A stretch of DNA of 46,046 nt. It comes from an uncultured Eubacteriales bacterium. GTDB taxonomy: Bacteria > Bacillota > Clostridia > Oscillospirales > Acutalibacteraceae. A program made the position numbers and the translations under genes. Shown here piece by piece: positions 8,124 through 16,136 of the stretch. Under the pieces are notes generated by a model. That model did not search any database. It was given only the letters and a program-made list of their open reading frames with translations, and was not told the origin of the DNA. Numbering within the stretch: position 1 is the stretch's first letter; each line of letters begins with the position of its first letter. The stretch covers positions 1-46,046 of the forward strand of contig CAKSPR010000009.1 in the NCBI GenBank assembly GCA_934486455.1, read 5' to 3'.

Positions 8124-9437
8124 TCATTTAACGGCCTCAAAGGCGGCGTCAAGAGCAGCGATAAGGTCGTTTGCGTCCTCGATGCCAATGGAAAGCCGAA
8201 TGGTATTGGGCTTAATGCCCTGCTCGGCAAGCTCGGCCTCGCTTAGCTGAGAGTGGGTGGTGCTGGCGGGGTGAATGACCAGAGATTTAACATCGGCCAC
8301 ATTTGCGAGAAGCGAGAATATTGCAAGATTATCTATGAATTTCTGCGCCGTTTTGTCGTCTCCCTTTATTTCAAAGGTGAATATGGATCCGCCGCCCCTT
8401 TTGAAATATTTTTTATAAAGCTTGTGGCTCGGCTCGCTTTCAAGGGAAGGGTGATGAACCGCCTCGACCTGTGGGTGCTTCGAAAGATAATCGACAATTT
8501 TAAGAGCGTTTGACACATGGCGTTCGACCCTTAACGACAGGGTCTCGAGCCCCTGGAGGAATATAAACGCGTGGAAAGGCGAAAGGGTCGATCCGGTATC
8601 TCTGAGAAGTATTGCACGGATGTAGGTCACAAATGCGGCACCGGGAGCGGCACCTGCAAAGGATACGCCGTGATAGGAGGGGTTAGGCTCAGAAATCCAG
8701 GGATATTTCCCCGAGGCCGCCCAGTCGAATTTGCCCGATTCGATTATAACTCCGCCGATGGCCGTTCCGTGGCCGCCGATGAATTTAGTGGCCGAATGAA
8801 CGACAATATCGGCTCCGTATTCGATGGGACGGACGAGGTAAGGTGTTGCAAAAGTTGAATCCACGACAAGAGGAATACCGTGGGCGTGGGCGATTTTTGC
8901 AAGAGCCTCAATGTCGACGATGTTGGAATTGGGATTGCCCAAAGTTTCGACATAAATCGCCTTGGTCTTTTCGGTTACGGCCGCTTCAAAAGCGCCCTCC
9001 TCCTCGGGATCGACAAAGGTGGTGGTTATCCCCGAGGTCAGGGGCAGGGTATGTGCAAGAAGGTTATAGGTTCCGCCGTAGATGGTCTTGGAGGCTACGA
9101 TATGCTCCCCGCTTTTGGCAAGAGCCTGAATGGTGTAGTTTATGGCGGCGGCACCCGACGAGGTTGCAAGGGCGGCAGAACCGCCTTCGAGAGAGGCAAT
9201 GCGGCGTTCGAAAACATCCTGGGTGGGGTTGGTCAGTCGGCCGTAAATGTTGCCGGCGTCCCTTAAACCGAAGCGGTCGGCAGCGTGCTGAGAATTGTGG
9301 AAAACAAAAGAAGTGGACGCATAAATAGGAACGGCTCTTGCGTCGGTGGCGGGGTCGGCCTGCTCCTGTCCTATCTGTACCTGGCGGGTTTCAAAGCCCC
9401 AGTTGGCGGAATTTTTAATATCTTTAACATTTGACAT
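8124..9437 (-). CDS. metY: O-acetylhomoserine aminocarboxypropyltransferase (sulfhydrylase)
   Basis: 437 residues, the usual size for MetY. It is a PLP enzyme of the Cys/Met metabolism family that makes homocysteine from O-acetylhomoserine and sulfide. The PLP lysine is K218 in SATKFIGGHG; TSSGAAAIN, ETLGNPNS and the C-terminal VADVKSLVIHPASTTH block are all family hallmarks. The ATG has AAGGAG seven bases upstream. The transcript begins near 9696, leaving an approximately 260-base leader with a small ORF and a palindrome. A divergent Rrf2 regulator of the CymR/IscR type suggests control by cysteine or Fe-S status. Confidence 0.95.
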   Translation of the reverse strand: MSNVKDIKNSANWGFETRQVQIGQEQADPATDARAVPIYASTSFVFHNSQHAADRFGLRDAGNIYGRLTNPTQDVFERRIASLEGGSAALATSSGAAAINYTIQALAKSGEHIVASKTIYGGTYNLLAHTLPLTSGITTTFVDPEEEGAFEAAVTEKTKAIYVETLGNPNSNIVDIEALAKIAHAHGIPLVVDSTFATPYLVRPIEYGADIVVHSATKFIGGHGTAIGGVIIESGKFDWAASGKYPWISEPNPSYHGVSFAGAAPGAAFVTYIRAILLRDTGSTLSPFHAFIFLQGLETLSLRVERHVSNALKIVDYLSKHPQVEAVHHPSLESEPSHKLYKKYFKRGGGSIFTFEIKGDDKTAQKFIDNLAIFSLLANVADVKSLVIHPASTTHSQLSEAELAEQGIKPNTIRLSIGIEDANDLIAALDAAFEAVK

Positions 9438-9589
9438 GATGACAATCTCCTTTGATTTTTAAATGATTTTTTATTCTTTTGCAAACGGCAATCGGGGCTT
9501 TTTCCCCTTTTGCTCTTTCCGCTCGTCCGTCGGCGTTTTAACCTTGTACGGCGGAAAATTTCATTTTAAGATTTTAAACAAAGATGTCG

Positions 9590-9643
9590 TCACATTCGTA
9601 TGCAATATATCAGGGTATAAATGTTTTTTCTTTTGTCGCTCAT
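9590..9643 (-). CDS. Putative 17-codon leader peptide upstream of metY
   Basis: An ATG preceded by GGAGG at eight bases opens a 17-codon frame (MSDKRKNIYTLIYCIRM) ending in TGA, inside the metY 5' leader about 50 bases after the predicted transcription start and 150 bases before metY. The SD is as strong as those of real genes here. It has one Cys and two Met codons, with Met as the last sense codon. I see no classic attenuator hairpin with U run behind it; the only local stem is GGGG-A5G-CCCC at about 9494-9507. Translation and a regulatory role are inference. Confidence 0.4.
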   Translation of the reverse strand: MSDKRKNIYTLIYCIRM

Positions 9644-9664
9644 TTATATCGCCTCCATGGGTGG

Positions 9665-9683
9665 GGTCGGTTTAAAACCTACC
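9665..9683. promoter_or_regulatory. Palindrome just downstream of the metY promoter, possible operator
   Basis: GGTCGGTTTAAAACCTACC is an almost perfect 19-base inverted repeat centred on an A-T pair, about 20 bases after the metY -10 box. Its position fits a roadblock operator for the divergent Rrf2 regulator, or a hairpin in the leader. Function is inferred from position only. Confidence 0.45.
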
Positions 9684-9702
9684 TTGTATATATGTTTTCT
9701 GT

Positions 9703-9731
9703 ATTATAGCATCTTGATTTCGTTGTGTCAA
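9703..9731 (-). promoter_or_regulatory. Consensus sigma-A promoter of metY
   Basis: Minus-strand TTGACA and TATAAT, both perfect, with a 17-base spacer. The full consensus suggests that expression is limited by repression or by events in the leader. Confidence 0.85.
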
Positions 9732-9770
9732 GGTTTTTTGCGGATTTTTTTATATTTTTTTATTTTGCGG

Positions 9771-9799
9771 TTGCAAGCCTACTAAATCTATGGTATTAT
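9771..9799 (+). promoter_or_regulatory. Sigma-A promoter of the Rrf2 regulator
   Basis: TTGCAA and TATTAT with a 17-base spacer, about 25 bases before the start codon. It is back to back with the metY promoter, with 40 bases between the two -35 boxes. Confidence 0.7.
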
Positions 9800-9824
9800 A
9801 GTATTATGAAAGGAAATGAGAAGA

Positions 9825-10262
9825 ATGAAAATTTCCACCAAGGGGAGATACGCCCTTCGAATGATGCTCGATCTTGCCGAGCATCAGGGAGACGGCTGCG
9901 TTGCCCTCAAAGACATTGCAAAGCGCCAAAACATCTCTAAAAAATATCTTGAGCAGATTGTGCCCGTGCTGACCTCAAACGATCTTCTCATAACAAACAG
10001 GGGCTATCGGGGAGGCTACCGTCTCGCCCGCACCCCCGATAAATACTCGGTGGGGGAAATACTGCGGCTGACCGAGGGCGGCCTTGCGCCGGTCTCCTGT
10101 CTTGAGCATTACCCGAATCTCTGCGACCGCGCCGAGAAGTGCGTTACCCTTCCGGTTTGGCAGGGGCTTGAGCGTGTCATTTCGGAATATCTCGACGGCT
10201 ATACCCTTCAAAAAATCATAGACGATTATAACGCCCGCAAGGCCGACGATTATGTCATATAA
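9825..10262 (+). CDS. Rrf2 family transcriptional regulator
   Basis: 145 residues. The N-terminal winged helix opens with the family signature MKISTKGRYALRMMLDLA. DIAKRQNISKKYLEQI is the recognition-helix region and GGYRLAR the wing. Three cysteines in CLEHYPNLCDRAEKC (about 90-104) are spaced as in IscR-like members, so an Fe-S cluster or thiol switch is likely. I chose the ATG at 9825 over 9816 because the Rrf2 family begins exactly at MKIS. Divergent from metY with overlapping control regions, it is the best candidate regulator of metY and of itself, in the manner of CymR for cysteine metabolism; that target is inference. Confidence 0.88.
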   Translation: MKISTKGRYALRMMLDLAEHQGDGCVALKDIAKRQNISKKYLEQIVPVLTSNDLLITNRGYRGGYRLARTPDKYSVGEILRLTEGGLAPVSCLEHYPNLCDRAEKCVTLPVWQGLERVISEYLDGYTLQKIIDDYNARKADDYVI

Positions 10263-10366
10263 CCGCGCCGTGCCGAAGGACGGTACAAACGGCGGCACGC
10301 CGGGGAAAAAACAAGCTCCGAAAAACCGCAGACAGCCGATTTTTAAAACAGTTTACGAGGTGTAAT

Positions 10367-11083
10367 ATGGCCGACACAAATCAATTTTCCCGCAGTGAGA
10401 TACTTTTGGGAAGCGATGCGCTTTTAAAGCTTAAAAATTCAAGGGTTGCTGTTTTCGGCATAGGCGGCGTGGGCGGATATGTTGTCGAAGCCCTTGCCCG
10501 CTGCGGCGTCGGGGCTCTCGATCTCATCGACAACGACACGGTAGCTCTTTCGAACATCAACCGTCAGATAATTGCCCTTCATTCAACGCTCGGTCGGTAT
10601 AAGGTCGACGCGGCAAAGAGCCGCGTGCTGGACATAAATCCCGACATTGCCGTAACGGTGCACAAATGCTTTTTCTGCCCCGAGACGGCCGACGGATTTG
10701 ATTTTTCAAAATACGACTATGTTGTCGACGCCATCGACTCGGTAACCGGAAAGATCGAGCTGTGCGTTAAGGCCTTTGAGCAGGGCACGCCCATAATCTG
10801 CTCCATGGGTGCGGGAAATAAGCTTGATCCCACTGCCTTTGAGGTGGCCGATATTTCAAAAACCTCCGTCTGCCCCCTTGCCAGAGTAATGAGACGGGAA
10901 TTAAGACAGCGGGGGATAAACCATGTTAAAACGGTTTATTCCAAAGAGCCGCCCGTCCCTGCGATAAAGCCTGCCGAGGAAAAAACCGCCGCCGGAAGAC
11001 TTGTGCCGGGCAGTGTGTCCTTCGTACCCTCGGCGGCGGGGCTGATAATCGCGGGAGAGGTCATAAGGGATCTTATAAAATAA
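10367..11083 (+). CDS. tcdA: tRNA threonylcarbamoyladenosine dehydratase (ThiF/MoeB/HesA family)
   Basis: 238 residues. TcdA (YgdL/CsdL) uses ATP to cyclise t6A37 of tRNA to ct6A in the cytoplasm. The E1-like nucleotide-binding motif GIGGVGGYV lies at about residues 31-39, NINRQI near 65 binds the adenylate, and DAIDSVTGK and SMGAGNKLDP are typical of the TcdA subgroup. The C-terminal GSVSFVPSAAGL stretch is also conserved. SD GAGGTG precedes the ATG. It sits 104 bases after the Rrf2 gene on the same strand, where a GTGCCG/CGGCAC hairpin without a U run is visible, so it may be partly read through. Confidence 0.92.
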   Translation: MADTNQFSRSEILLGSDALLKLKNSRVAVFGIGGVGGYVVEALARCGVGALDLIDNDTVALSNINRQIIALHSTLGRYKVDAAKSRVLDINPDIAVTVHKCFFCPETADGFDFSKYDYVVDAIDSVTGKIELCVKAFEQGTPIICSMGAGNKLDPTAFEVADISKTSVCPLARVMRRELRQRGINHVKTVYSKEPPVPAIKPAEEKTAAGRLVPGSVSFVPSAAGLIIAGEVIRDLIK

Positions 11084-11127
11084 ATTAAGGTTTTGAGCAA
11101 GGATCAAAAAGCATATAAAGCGTTAAA

Positions 11128-11163
11128 CCGCCCCTCCGCCCGAGAAATCGGGAGGAGGGGCGG
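11128..11163. terminator. Strong hairpin between convergent tcdA and PPTase genes
   Basis: CCGCCCCTCC and CCCGA pair with TCGGG and GGAGGGGCGG around a GAAA tetraloop, with one G-A mismatch inside a 15-bp stem. There is only a weak T run on either side, but the placement between convergent genes supports a bidirectional terminator. Confidence 0.65.
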
Positions 11164-11199
11164 ATTTATCCCAAGGCCGTGCTTTACCGCCCGGCCGTT

Positions 11200-11805
11200 T
11201 TATTTTATTTCCAAAAGCTCCATGCCTTCGGGAAAATCATTTACGCGGCTGCAGGCGGCGTATTTATATCCGTCGAAAAGCTCGTATTCCTTAAAAAAGC
11301 AACCGTTATCGAGGGTGGTATTTGCACATTTAAGACGGCTTATTCCCGCCCCTTCAAGCTTTAAAAGGCTCTCCTTAATGGTCCAGATACGGCAGAATTC
11401 GGCATCCCTGTTCCCTGCGTTTTCGATGCTCTCAATTTCATTTTTAAAAAAATACTTTTGTGCAAGATTTTTATTATACAATTCAATTTTTTGACAGTCA
11501 CACGCAACCGCATTTTCCGAAATAATACACATCGCCCTTTGTCCCGAATGGGAAAGGTTAAAATACACATTTCCCCTTGCGACGCAGGGCTTGCCGCCGT
11601 CGTAAATGACCGCGCCGTCCGACAGACCCCTTCTCTCCAGCGCTTTAAGGAGCAAAAAGCCCGCCGCCAGAGATTGTATTTTTGCTTCTTTTGAAATAAG
11701 GCGGTCGACCTTTTGCCTTCTCCCCTCGCAAAGCTGCCGATATACTTTCGAAAAGAGCCGCTCATCATTAAGAGGGTCGGTTTTGGTGAAAAAAACCTCG
11801 GTCAT
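11200..11805 (-). CDS. 4'-phosphopantetheinyl transferase superfamily protein (Sfp-like)
   Basis: 201 residues. Such enzymes move the phosphopantetheine arm from CoA to acyl or peptidyl carrier proteins. FNLSHSGQ matches the conserved (F)NxSH block, VACDCQKIE replaces the usual G-I/V-D-x-E and keeps the first Mg-binding Asp, and WTIKESLLKLEG is the W-x-x-K-E-x-x-x-K signature. The second acidic position of the DxE motif reads Cys-Gln here, a deviation to note. No carrier protein, NRPS or PKS gene is in the window. SD AAGGGAG precedes the ATG. It may be transcribed with the upstream dehydrogenase genes (115-base gap). Confidence 0.78.
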   Translation of the reverse strand: MTEVFFTKTDPLNDERLFSKVYRQLCEGRRQKVDRLISKEAKIQSLAAGFLLLKALERRGLSDGAVIYDGGKPCVARGNVYFNLSHSGQRAMCIISENAVACDCQKIELYNKNLAQKYFFKNEIESIENAGNRDAEFCRIWTIKESLLKLEGAGISRLKCANTTLDNGCFFKEYELFDGYKYAACSRVNDFPEGMELLEIK

Positions 11806-11920
11806 TTGCTTCTCCCTTCAAATAATCCCCTTGCCGCGCCGACGGCATTAGCACGCCGTTTTTACAGTTCTCTGCGCTCTGTTGACAGTGTCGGTCAAAT
11901 CGGTTTATCTTTTAAAAAGC

Positions 11921-13180
11921 TCAGCCTTCCTCGGCGCTGACAGCCGAGATTTTGACCGTTCCGGTAAGCGAGCCGAGGCAGGAGCCTTTAAGCTTTATTT
12001 TTTCCATTTTCCCGGGGAAGACCCTTTCGCGGTATTCGGCCGCAAGCTCGACTCCGTTGCTTTCGACCGTCAGCTTGACCTTTTGCGACGGTCTTCTGAC
12101 CCTGAACAGAAGAACCGTGTCTCCCGTCGAATCGGTACAGATGCGGTGAGGAATAACATATGCCACATTTTCCCCCGCCTCGGTGGAAACAAAGTTGGAG
12201 CCGAAATCTCTGTGCTGTAAAAACTCCGCCGCCGATTTTCCCGCAAGCTCGGATTCGTTGGAAACATAGTCTACAAGATCGTGTACATGAAGCACATTTC
12301 CGCAGGCAAAAATACCCTTGAAATGGGTCTGTCTGAACTGGTCGACAATCGGTCCCTTTGTTATGGGGCTTATGGGAATTCCCGCAAGCTCGGTCAGCTC
12401 GTTTTCGGGGATAAGACCGACCGAAAGAAGCAGAGTATCGCACTCGTAAAATTGCTCGCTTCCCTCAATGGGTTTAAGATCGCTGCCCACCCTTGCCACG
12501 GTCACGCCCTCTACCCTGTTTTTGCCGTGTATTTCGGTGACGGTATGGCTGAGCATAAGGGGAATGTTGTTGGCGATAAGACACTCGTCCATATTCTTTT
12601 TGGTGCCGTTTGAATAGGGCATGAGCTCGCAAACGGCGATAACATCGGCTCCCGTCCTTTTAAGGCGATCGGCCATTATCAGCCCTATATCTCCCGATCC
12701 CAGTACAAACACCTTTTTACCCAAAGAATATCCTTCGCAGTTAACGAGCTTTTGGGCAATTCCGGCGGTATACACCCCCGCAGGGCGGCTTCCGGGAATG
12801 GCGATTGCACCGCGGCTGCGCTCGCGGCAGCCCATTGCAAGGATTATGGCTCCTGCCTCGATGGTGAAGAAGCCGTTTTGATTTTGATATGTGACAAGCC
12901 TGTCCTCGGTTATGGAGGTTACCATAGAGGAGCTGTGTATTTTAATGCCCAGCTCCTCTAATTTCTGTTCGAATATGGCGGCATATTCCGGCCCCGACAT
13001 TTCCTTTCCGAAGCGCTCGTAGCCAAAGCCGGTATGGACGCACTGAAGAAGTATCCCCCCGGGTCTTACCTCGCGGTCGATCATGACAATGTCGTTTACC
13101 CCGTTGCTGTGAGCCGAGGCGGCGGCCGCCATTCCCGCAGGTCCCGAGCCGATTATAACAAGATCGTGCTTTTCCATCAT
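11921..13180 (-). CDS. FAD/NAD-binding oxidoreductase, second subunit of a glp-like dehydrogenase
   Basis: 419 residues. IIGSGPAGMAAA at about 8-19 binds FAD, LGSGDIGLIMADRL at about 161-174 binds NAD(P), and GIFACGNVLHVHDLVD closes the FAD site, as in the GlpB-like proteins paired with GlpA/GlpO in Firmicutes. The last 80 or so residues form a beta-rich domain with no cysteines that could hold a cluster. It starts at 13180, overlapping the stop of the upstream subunit by four bases (ATGA), so the two are coupled. The substrate is probably glycerol 3-phosphate or a related hydroxyacid; no glpK or glpF is nearby. Confidence 0.85.
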   Translation of the reverse strand: MMEKHDLVIIGSGPAGMAAAASAHSNGVNDIVMIDREVRPGGILLQCVHTGFGYERFGKEMSGPEYAAIFEQKLEELGIKIHSSSMVTSITEDRLVTYQNQNGFFTIEAGAIILAMGCRERSRGAIAIPGSRPAGVYTAGIAQKLVNCEGYSLGKKVFVLGSGDIGLIMADRLKRTGADVIAVCELMPYSNGTKKNMDECLIANNIPLMLSHTVTEIHGKNRVEGVTVARVGSDLKPIEGSEQFYECDTLLLSVGLIPENELTELAGIPISPITKGPIVDQFRQTHFKGIFACGNVLHVHDLVDYVSNESELAGKSAAEFLQHRDFGSNFVSTEAGENVAYVIPHRICTDSTGDTVLLFRVRRPSQKVKLTVESNGVELAAEYRERVFPGKMEKIKLKGSCLGSLTGTVKISAVSAEEG

Positions 13181-14616
13181 TTCACCGTCCGTTCTTTAAG
13201 TATTTCCGAGCCCGCTCCCTTTTTGGTTATATGCTCCATGGGAGTCTCGTTTACCGCGGCAATAAGATGCATAACATGGGGCGTGCAAAAGCCTCCCTGA
13301 CATCTTCCCATGCCCGAGCGGGTACGCCTTTTCACCCCATCCATGTCAAGGGCGGGCGGGTTGCGTTTTAAGGCGTCGATTATCTCCCCCTCGCTTATAA
13401 GCTCGCAGCGGCAAACAATGTGTCCGTAGGAGGGATGCTCCTTTATATACAGGTTTTTGTCCTTCGGGGACATTTTTCTGAAGGCGTGAATGTCGGGTCG
13501 AACGGGGTTGTAATCCCGCTTTTCGTTGAATTCGATGGGCATGCCCTTTAAAATGTCGATAACATATTCGGCAATGGCAGGCGCAGAGGTCAGCCCCGGG
13601 GAGTCTATTCCCGCGCAGTGTATAAGATTTTCCACCCTTTCGGAGGGTCTTATTATAAAGTCCCCGCCCGGCACAGACGCCCGCACCCCGGCAAATGCAG
13701 TAACGGTTTTGGAAAAGTCGATGGACGGCAGGGTGGTTTTTGCGCTTTTTCTGACCTTGTCAAGTCCCTGAGCCGTCGTCTCGGTGCTTTCGTAGGTCTC
13801 GACCCTGTTTGCCGTGGGGCCGGTGAGAAGGTTTCCGTCGACGGTGGGAGTAACGAGAATACCCTTTCCGTTTTCGTCGGGCAGACGGAAAATGGTGTGC
13901 TTTGCCTTTTGCCCCTCGGATTTATCAAGCAGCAGATATTCTCCCGCCCTCGGAATTATTCCGAAGGGCTCGTCTCCCGCAAGCTCGGCTATTATATCCG
14001 CTCCGCCGCCGGCGCAGTTGATAAGGTATTTACAGTCGAACTGCTGGCCGTTTTTGGCTCTCACGGTGAAACGCCCGTCGTTTTTGCATATTTCACAAAC
14101 ATCAAAATTGCGCTTGAAGGTTGCGCCGTTGTCCATGGCGTTTCCGACGGCTGCAATGGCAAGCTCATAGGGAGAGATTATGGCGGCGCAGCTTGAAAGC
14201 ATTGCGGCAACCACCTTTTCCGAAAGGAAAGGCTCGATGCGTCTGGCGTCGCTTCCGGTCAAAATTTCAAGGCCCGAAACTCCGTTTTCCCTTCCCCGCA
14301 TAACAAGCTCGGACAGTCCCTTTTTCTCCTGCTCCGAAAAGGCAGCCACCAAAGAACCGTTTTTTATGAACGGGACGTTGAGCTCCTTCGCGGCCTTTTC
14401 CATAAGGCCGATCCCCCTTGCATTGAGACGCGCCTTTAATGTGCCGGGAACAGGGTCAAAGCCCCCGTGGATTATGGCGCTGTTGGCCTTTGTGGCTCCG
14501 CAGGCGGCGTCGTTGCCCTTTTCGACAAGACAAATTTTAAGCTCATATCGCGAAAGCTCCCTCGCAAGCAGACTTCCGACCGCTCCCGCTCCTATAATTC
14601 CTATATCAAAAAGCAT
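13177..14616 (-). CDS. FAD-dependent oxidoreductase with C-terminal [2Fe-2S] BFD-like domain (GlpA/LhgO-like)
   Basis: 479 residues. The DAO fold opens with IGIIGAGAVGSLLA and ends at about 375 with the IDSPGLTSAPAI block. The C-terminal 80 residues carry VCRCE and GRCQGGFC, the four cysteines of a BFD-like [2Fe-2S] domain, which would pass electrons from the flavin to the partner subunit. This layout is typical of clostridial anaerobic glycerol-3-phosphate dehydrogenase-type complexes, though L-2-hydroxyacid substrates are possible. GGAGAAG precedes the ATG, and a TTGACT/TATAAT promoter lies about 110 bases upstream. The family is clear, the substrate inferred. Confidence 0.87.
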   Translation of the reverse strand: MLFDIGIIGAGAVGSLLARELSRYELKICLVEKGNDAACGATKANSAIIHGGFDPVPGTLKARLNARGIGLMEKAAKELNVPFIKNGSLVAAFSEQEKKGLSELVMRGRENGVSGLEILTGSDARRIEPFLSEKVVAAMLSSCAAIISPYELAIAAVGNAMDNGATFKRNFDVCEICKNDGRFTVRAKNGQQFDCKYLINCAGGGADIIAELAGDEPFGIIPRAGEYLLLDKSEGQKAKHTIFRLPDENGKGILVTPTVDGNLLTGPTANRVETYESTETTAQGLDKVRKSAKTTLPSIDFSKTVTAFAGVRASVPGGDFIIRPSERVENLIHCAGIDSPGLTSAPAIAEYVIDILKGMPIEFNEKRDYNPVRPDIHAFRKMSPKDKNLYIKEHPSYGHIVCRCELISEGEIIDALKRNPPALDMDGVKRRTRSGMGRCQGGFCTPHVMHLIAAVNETPMEHITKKGAGSEILKERTVK

Positions 14617-14724
14617 ATTTTCTTCTCCGATATAAATTATTTTGTTCCGCCCCGAAGTCCCCCGCGGCTCATTAAAGTGCAGCGCAAAGCTCCCCGAGCG
14701 GAATTATGGTTTTATACATATACA

Positions 14725-14752
14725 ATTATATCTTAATACGCTCGAAAGTCAA
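14725..14752 (-). promoter_or_regulatory. Sigma-A promoter of the FAD dehydrogenase pair
   Basis: Minus-strand TTGACT and TATAAT with a 16-base spacer, about 110 bases before the ATG at 14616. The rest of the gene-free stretch 14617-15021 holds this promoter and the terminator at 14895-14923; I see no ORF or other structure in it. Confidence 0.75.
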
Positions 14753-14894
14753 GGCGAATATTTTGCCCCTCTCTTCGGTTTTCGGGCAATGTTGCTTCAG
14801 CCGTTTCGGGCTCGGCTTCTTCCGCTCTGTCCCCTTTTTAAATCCGCTTTTGCCGTTCTTTTTTCGCCGTGGCGCCTGTTTTCAAAACGAAAAA

Positions 14895-14923
14895 GCCGCC
14901 GACGGACTTTATCCGTCGGCGGC
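14895..14923 (-). terminator. Terminator of the holin/peptidase cassette
   Basis: A perfect 12-bp stem (GCCGCCGACGGA / TCCGTCGGCGGC) with a five-base loop and a TTTTTC tail on the minus strand, about 100 bases past the holin stop codon. On the plus strand it is also followed by a T run. Confidence 0.8.
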
Positions 14924-15021
14924 AGAGCTTTTTTCGGGCATTTGTCGCAGGCTGTCGGCAATTAATGCGGGATATGCGATATTTTCGGTTTAAGCAAAAG
15001 CAGGTGCCGATTTTTGCGGCG

Positions 15022-15306
15022 TTATTTCATATTGCTACATTTAGGACTGTCGTAAAAAAGCGCCTGCTCGCTGTCCGAAACGCCCTTTGTGGTTGGGTCG
15101 ATGACGGCGTTCCACACGCTTGCAAGAACGGTAAAGCAGACATAAGGATTGAGCACCGCTCTTTTAAGAGTGGCAAAAAAGACTCCCCAGGATGTTATAT
15201 CCGAGCCTGTAAGGCCGTAGTATGCACCGACGGGTACAACAATCGCAAGAGCCATCGAAAGCCACCACTGGGGATTTTTGACCCTTACCTTCCAGTTTAT
15301 CTTCAT
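15022..15306 (-). CDS. Small phage-type holin (phi LC3 / Phage_holin_1 like)
   Basis: 94 residues. Two hydrophobic segments (about 12-33 and 49-67) follow the N-terminal MKINWKVRVKNPQWW. Then comes DPTTKGVSDSEQALFYDSP, close to the DPTT-G-SDS-xAL-Y ending known from small phage holins of Firmicutes. Holins oligomerise in the membrane and let a lytic enzyme or other protein out. I placed the start at the ATG at 15306 because AGGAGG lies eight bases before it and the family begins with MKINWK. It lies 11 bases behind the peptidase gene, so the two are one operon. No other phage genes are near. Confidence 0.82.
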   Translation of the reverse strand: MKINWKVRVKNPQWWLSMALAIVVPVGAYYGLTGSDITSWGVFFATLKRAVLNPYVCFTVLASVWNAVIDPTTKGVSDSEQALFYDSPKCSNMK

Positions 15307-15317
15307 AAGCTTGCCTC

Positions 15318-16055
15318 CTATATTCCCAGCGCTTTTTTCCAGCACTGTATTCCGAAAGCGCCGTCGGCGACAAGTCCGTTTTCGGCCTGCCACTCTTTTA
15401 TTTTTCTGACGGTGTTTTCTCCGGCAATGCCGTCCTCGCCTGCTCCCACCGTGTGCTGCACTATTCTCACGACATTGGAATAGGTGTTTGACCTTTTGAC
15501 CACCGAGGCTTTAAGAATATTGAGAAACTCCTCATCGTCGGCGCTGTCGGTTATGCCGTGCTTGGGCATGGTCCAGCCGTCGGTCATATGGGCAAGCCGC
15601 ACATTTCTCACGAAGCATTCGCAGGACGGGAAATTCCCGAAGGTATCGGTGTATTTAACCGCCTTTCCGTACCAAAAGGCCTGCTCCCGTCTGGCGTCGA
15701 TGTGCACAAAGCCCTCGTCCTTATAGCAGCCTATTCCCTTTATCCAGAGCCCTTGGGCAAAATGAGCCACATCATAGGGCGATGCGCCCTTAACAATGAT
15801 GTCGAAGGCCTTTCCCGCCGTGTGGAAAGAGCCTGAAGCTCCGCCCACCCTTTTGTTCCACGACGGTGTGCGGTATCCGCTTGAAATGATTATGGGACTG
15901 CCGAAACGGCGGCGTATCTCCTCGAGCTTATAGACAAGATCGAGATCGATAAAAACCTCGTCGGCTCCGTCGTGGCTGGCGAATTCCGACACCTTGAAAT
16001 GCTCGGTCAGGTTGTTCTGACCCTGTGTTCTTTTAGAAAATCTGTATACTGACAT
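15318..16055 (-). CDS. M15A-type D,D-peptidase with C-terminal peptidoglycan-binding domain
   Basis: 245 residues from the ATG at 16055, which has AGGAGGG seven bases upstream. The Peptidase_M15_3 fold covers about 15-140. SSGYRTPSWN carries the conserved Arg, SFHTAGKAFDI the zinc His and Asp, and GFVHIDAR the last zinc His. The C-terminal 65 residues form a peptidoglycan-binding domain (IVQHTVGAGEDGIAGENTV, then the short helix WQAENG). It has no signal peptide, as expected for an endolysin that leaves the cell through a holin. Together with the holin it makes a phage-style lysis module that here stands alone. It should cut the D-Ala or interpeptide bond of peptidoglycan stem peptides. Confidence 0.85.
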   Translation of the reverse strand: MSVYRFSKRTQGQNNLTEHFKVSEFASHDGADEVFIDLDLVYKLEEIRRRFGSPIIISSGYRTPSWNKRVGGASGSFHTAGKAFDIIVKGASPYDVAHFAQGLWIKGIGCYKDEGFVHIDARREQAFWYGKAVKYTDTFGNFPSCECFVRNVRLAHMTDGWTMPKHGITDSADDEEFLNILKASVVKRSNTYSNVVRIVQHTVGAGEDGIAGENTVRKIKEWQAENGLVADGAFGIQCWKKALGI

Positions 16056-16103
16056 AACTTTCCCTCCTATTATCAGTTTATAGGGTACAAGCCGCAGTGA
16101 CAC

Positions 16104-16127
16104 TTGTGCCCTCAAAAAAGGGCACAA
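16104..16127. promoter_or_regulatory. Hairpin in the leader of the lysis cassette
   Basis: TTGTGCCCT pairs perfectly with AGGGCACAA around a six-base loop, 49 bases before the peptidase start codon, with no U run on either strand. It lies directly behind the terminator at 16137-16158. It could be an operator or an RNA element controlling the cassette; I see no clear sigma-A promoter between the two. Confidence 0.4.
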
Positions 16128-16136
16128 AAATAAAAA

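Noticed and set aside
9437..9720. SAM or other known riboswitch in the metY leader
   Set aside because: I looked for the S-box core and for a terminator/antiterminator pair with a U run; neither is visible.
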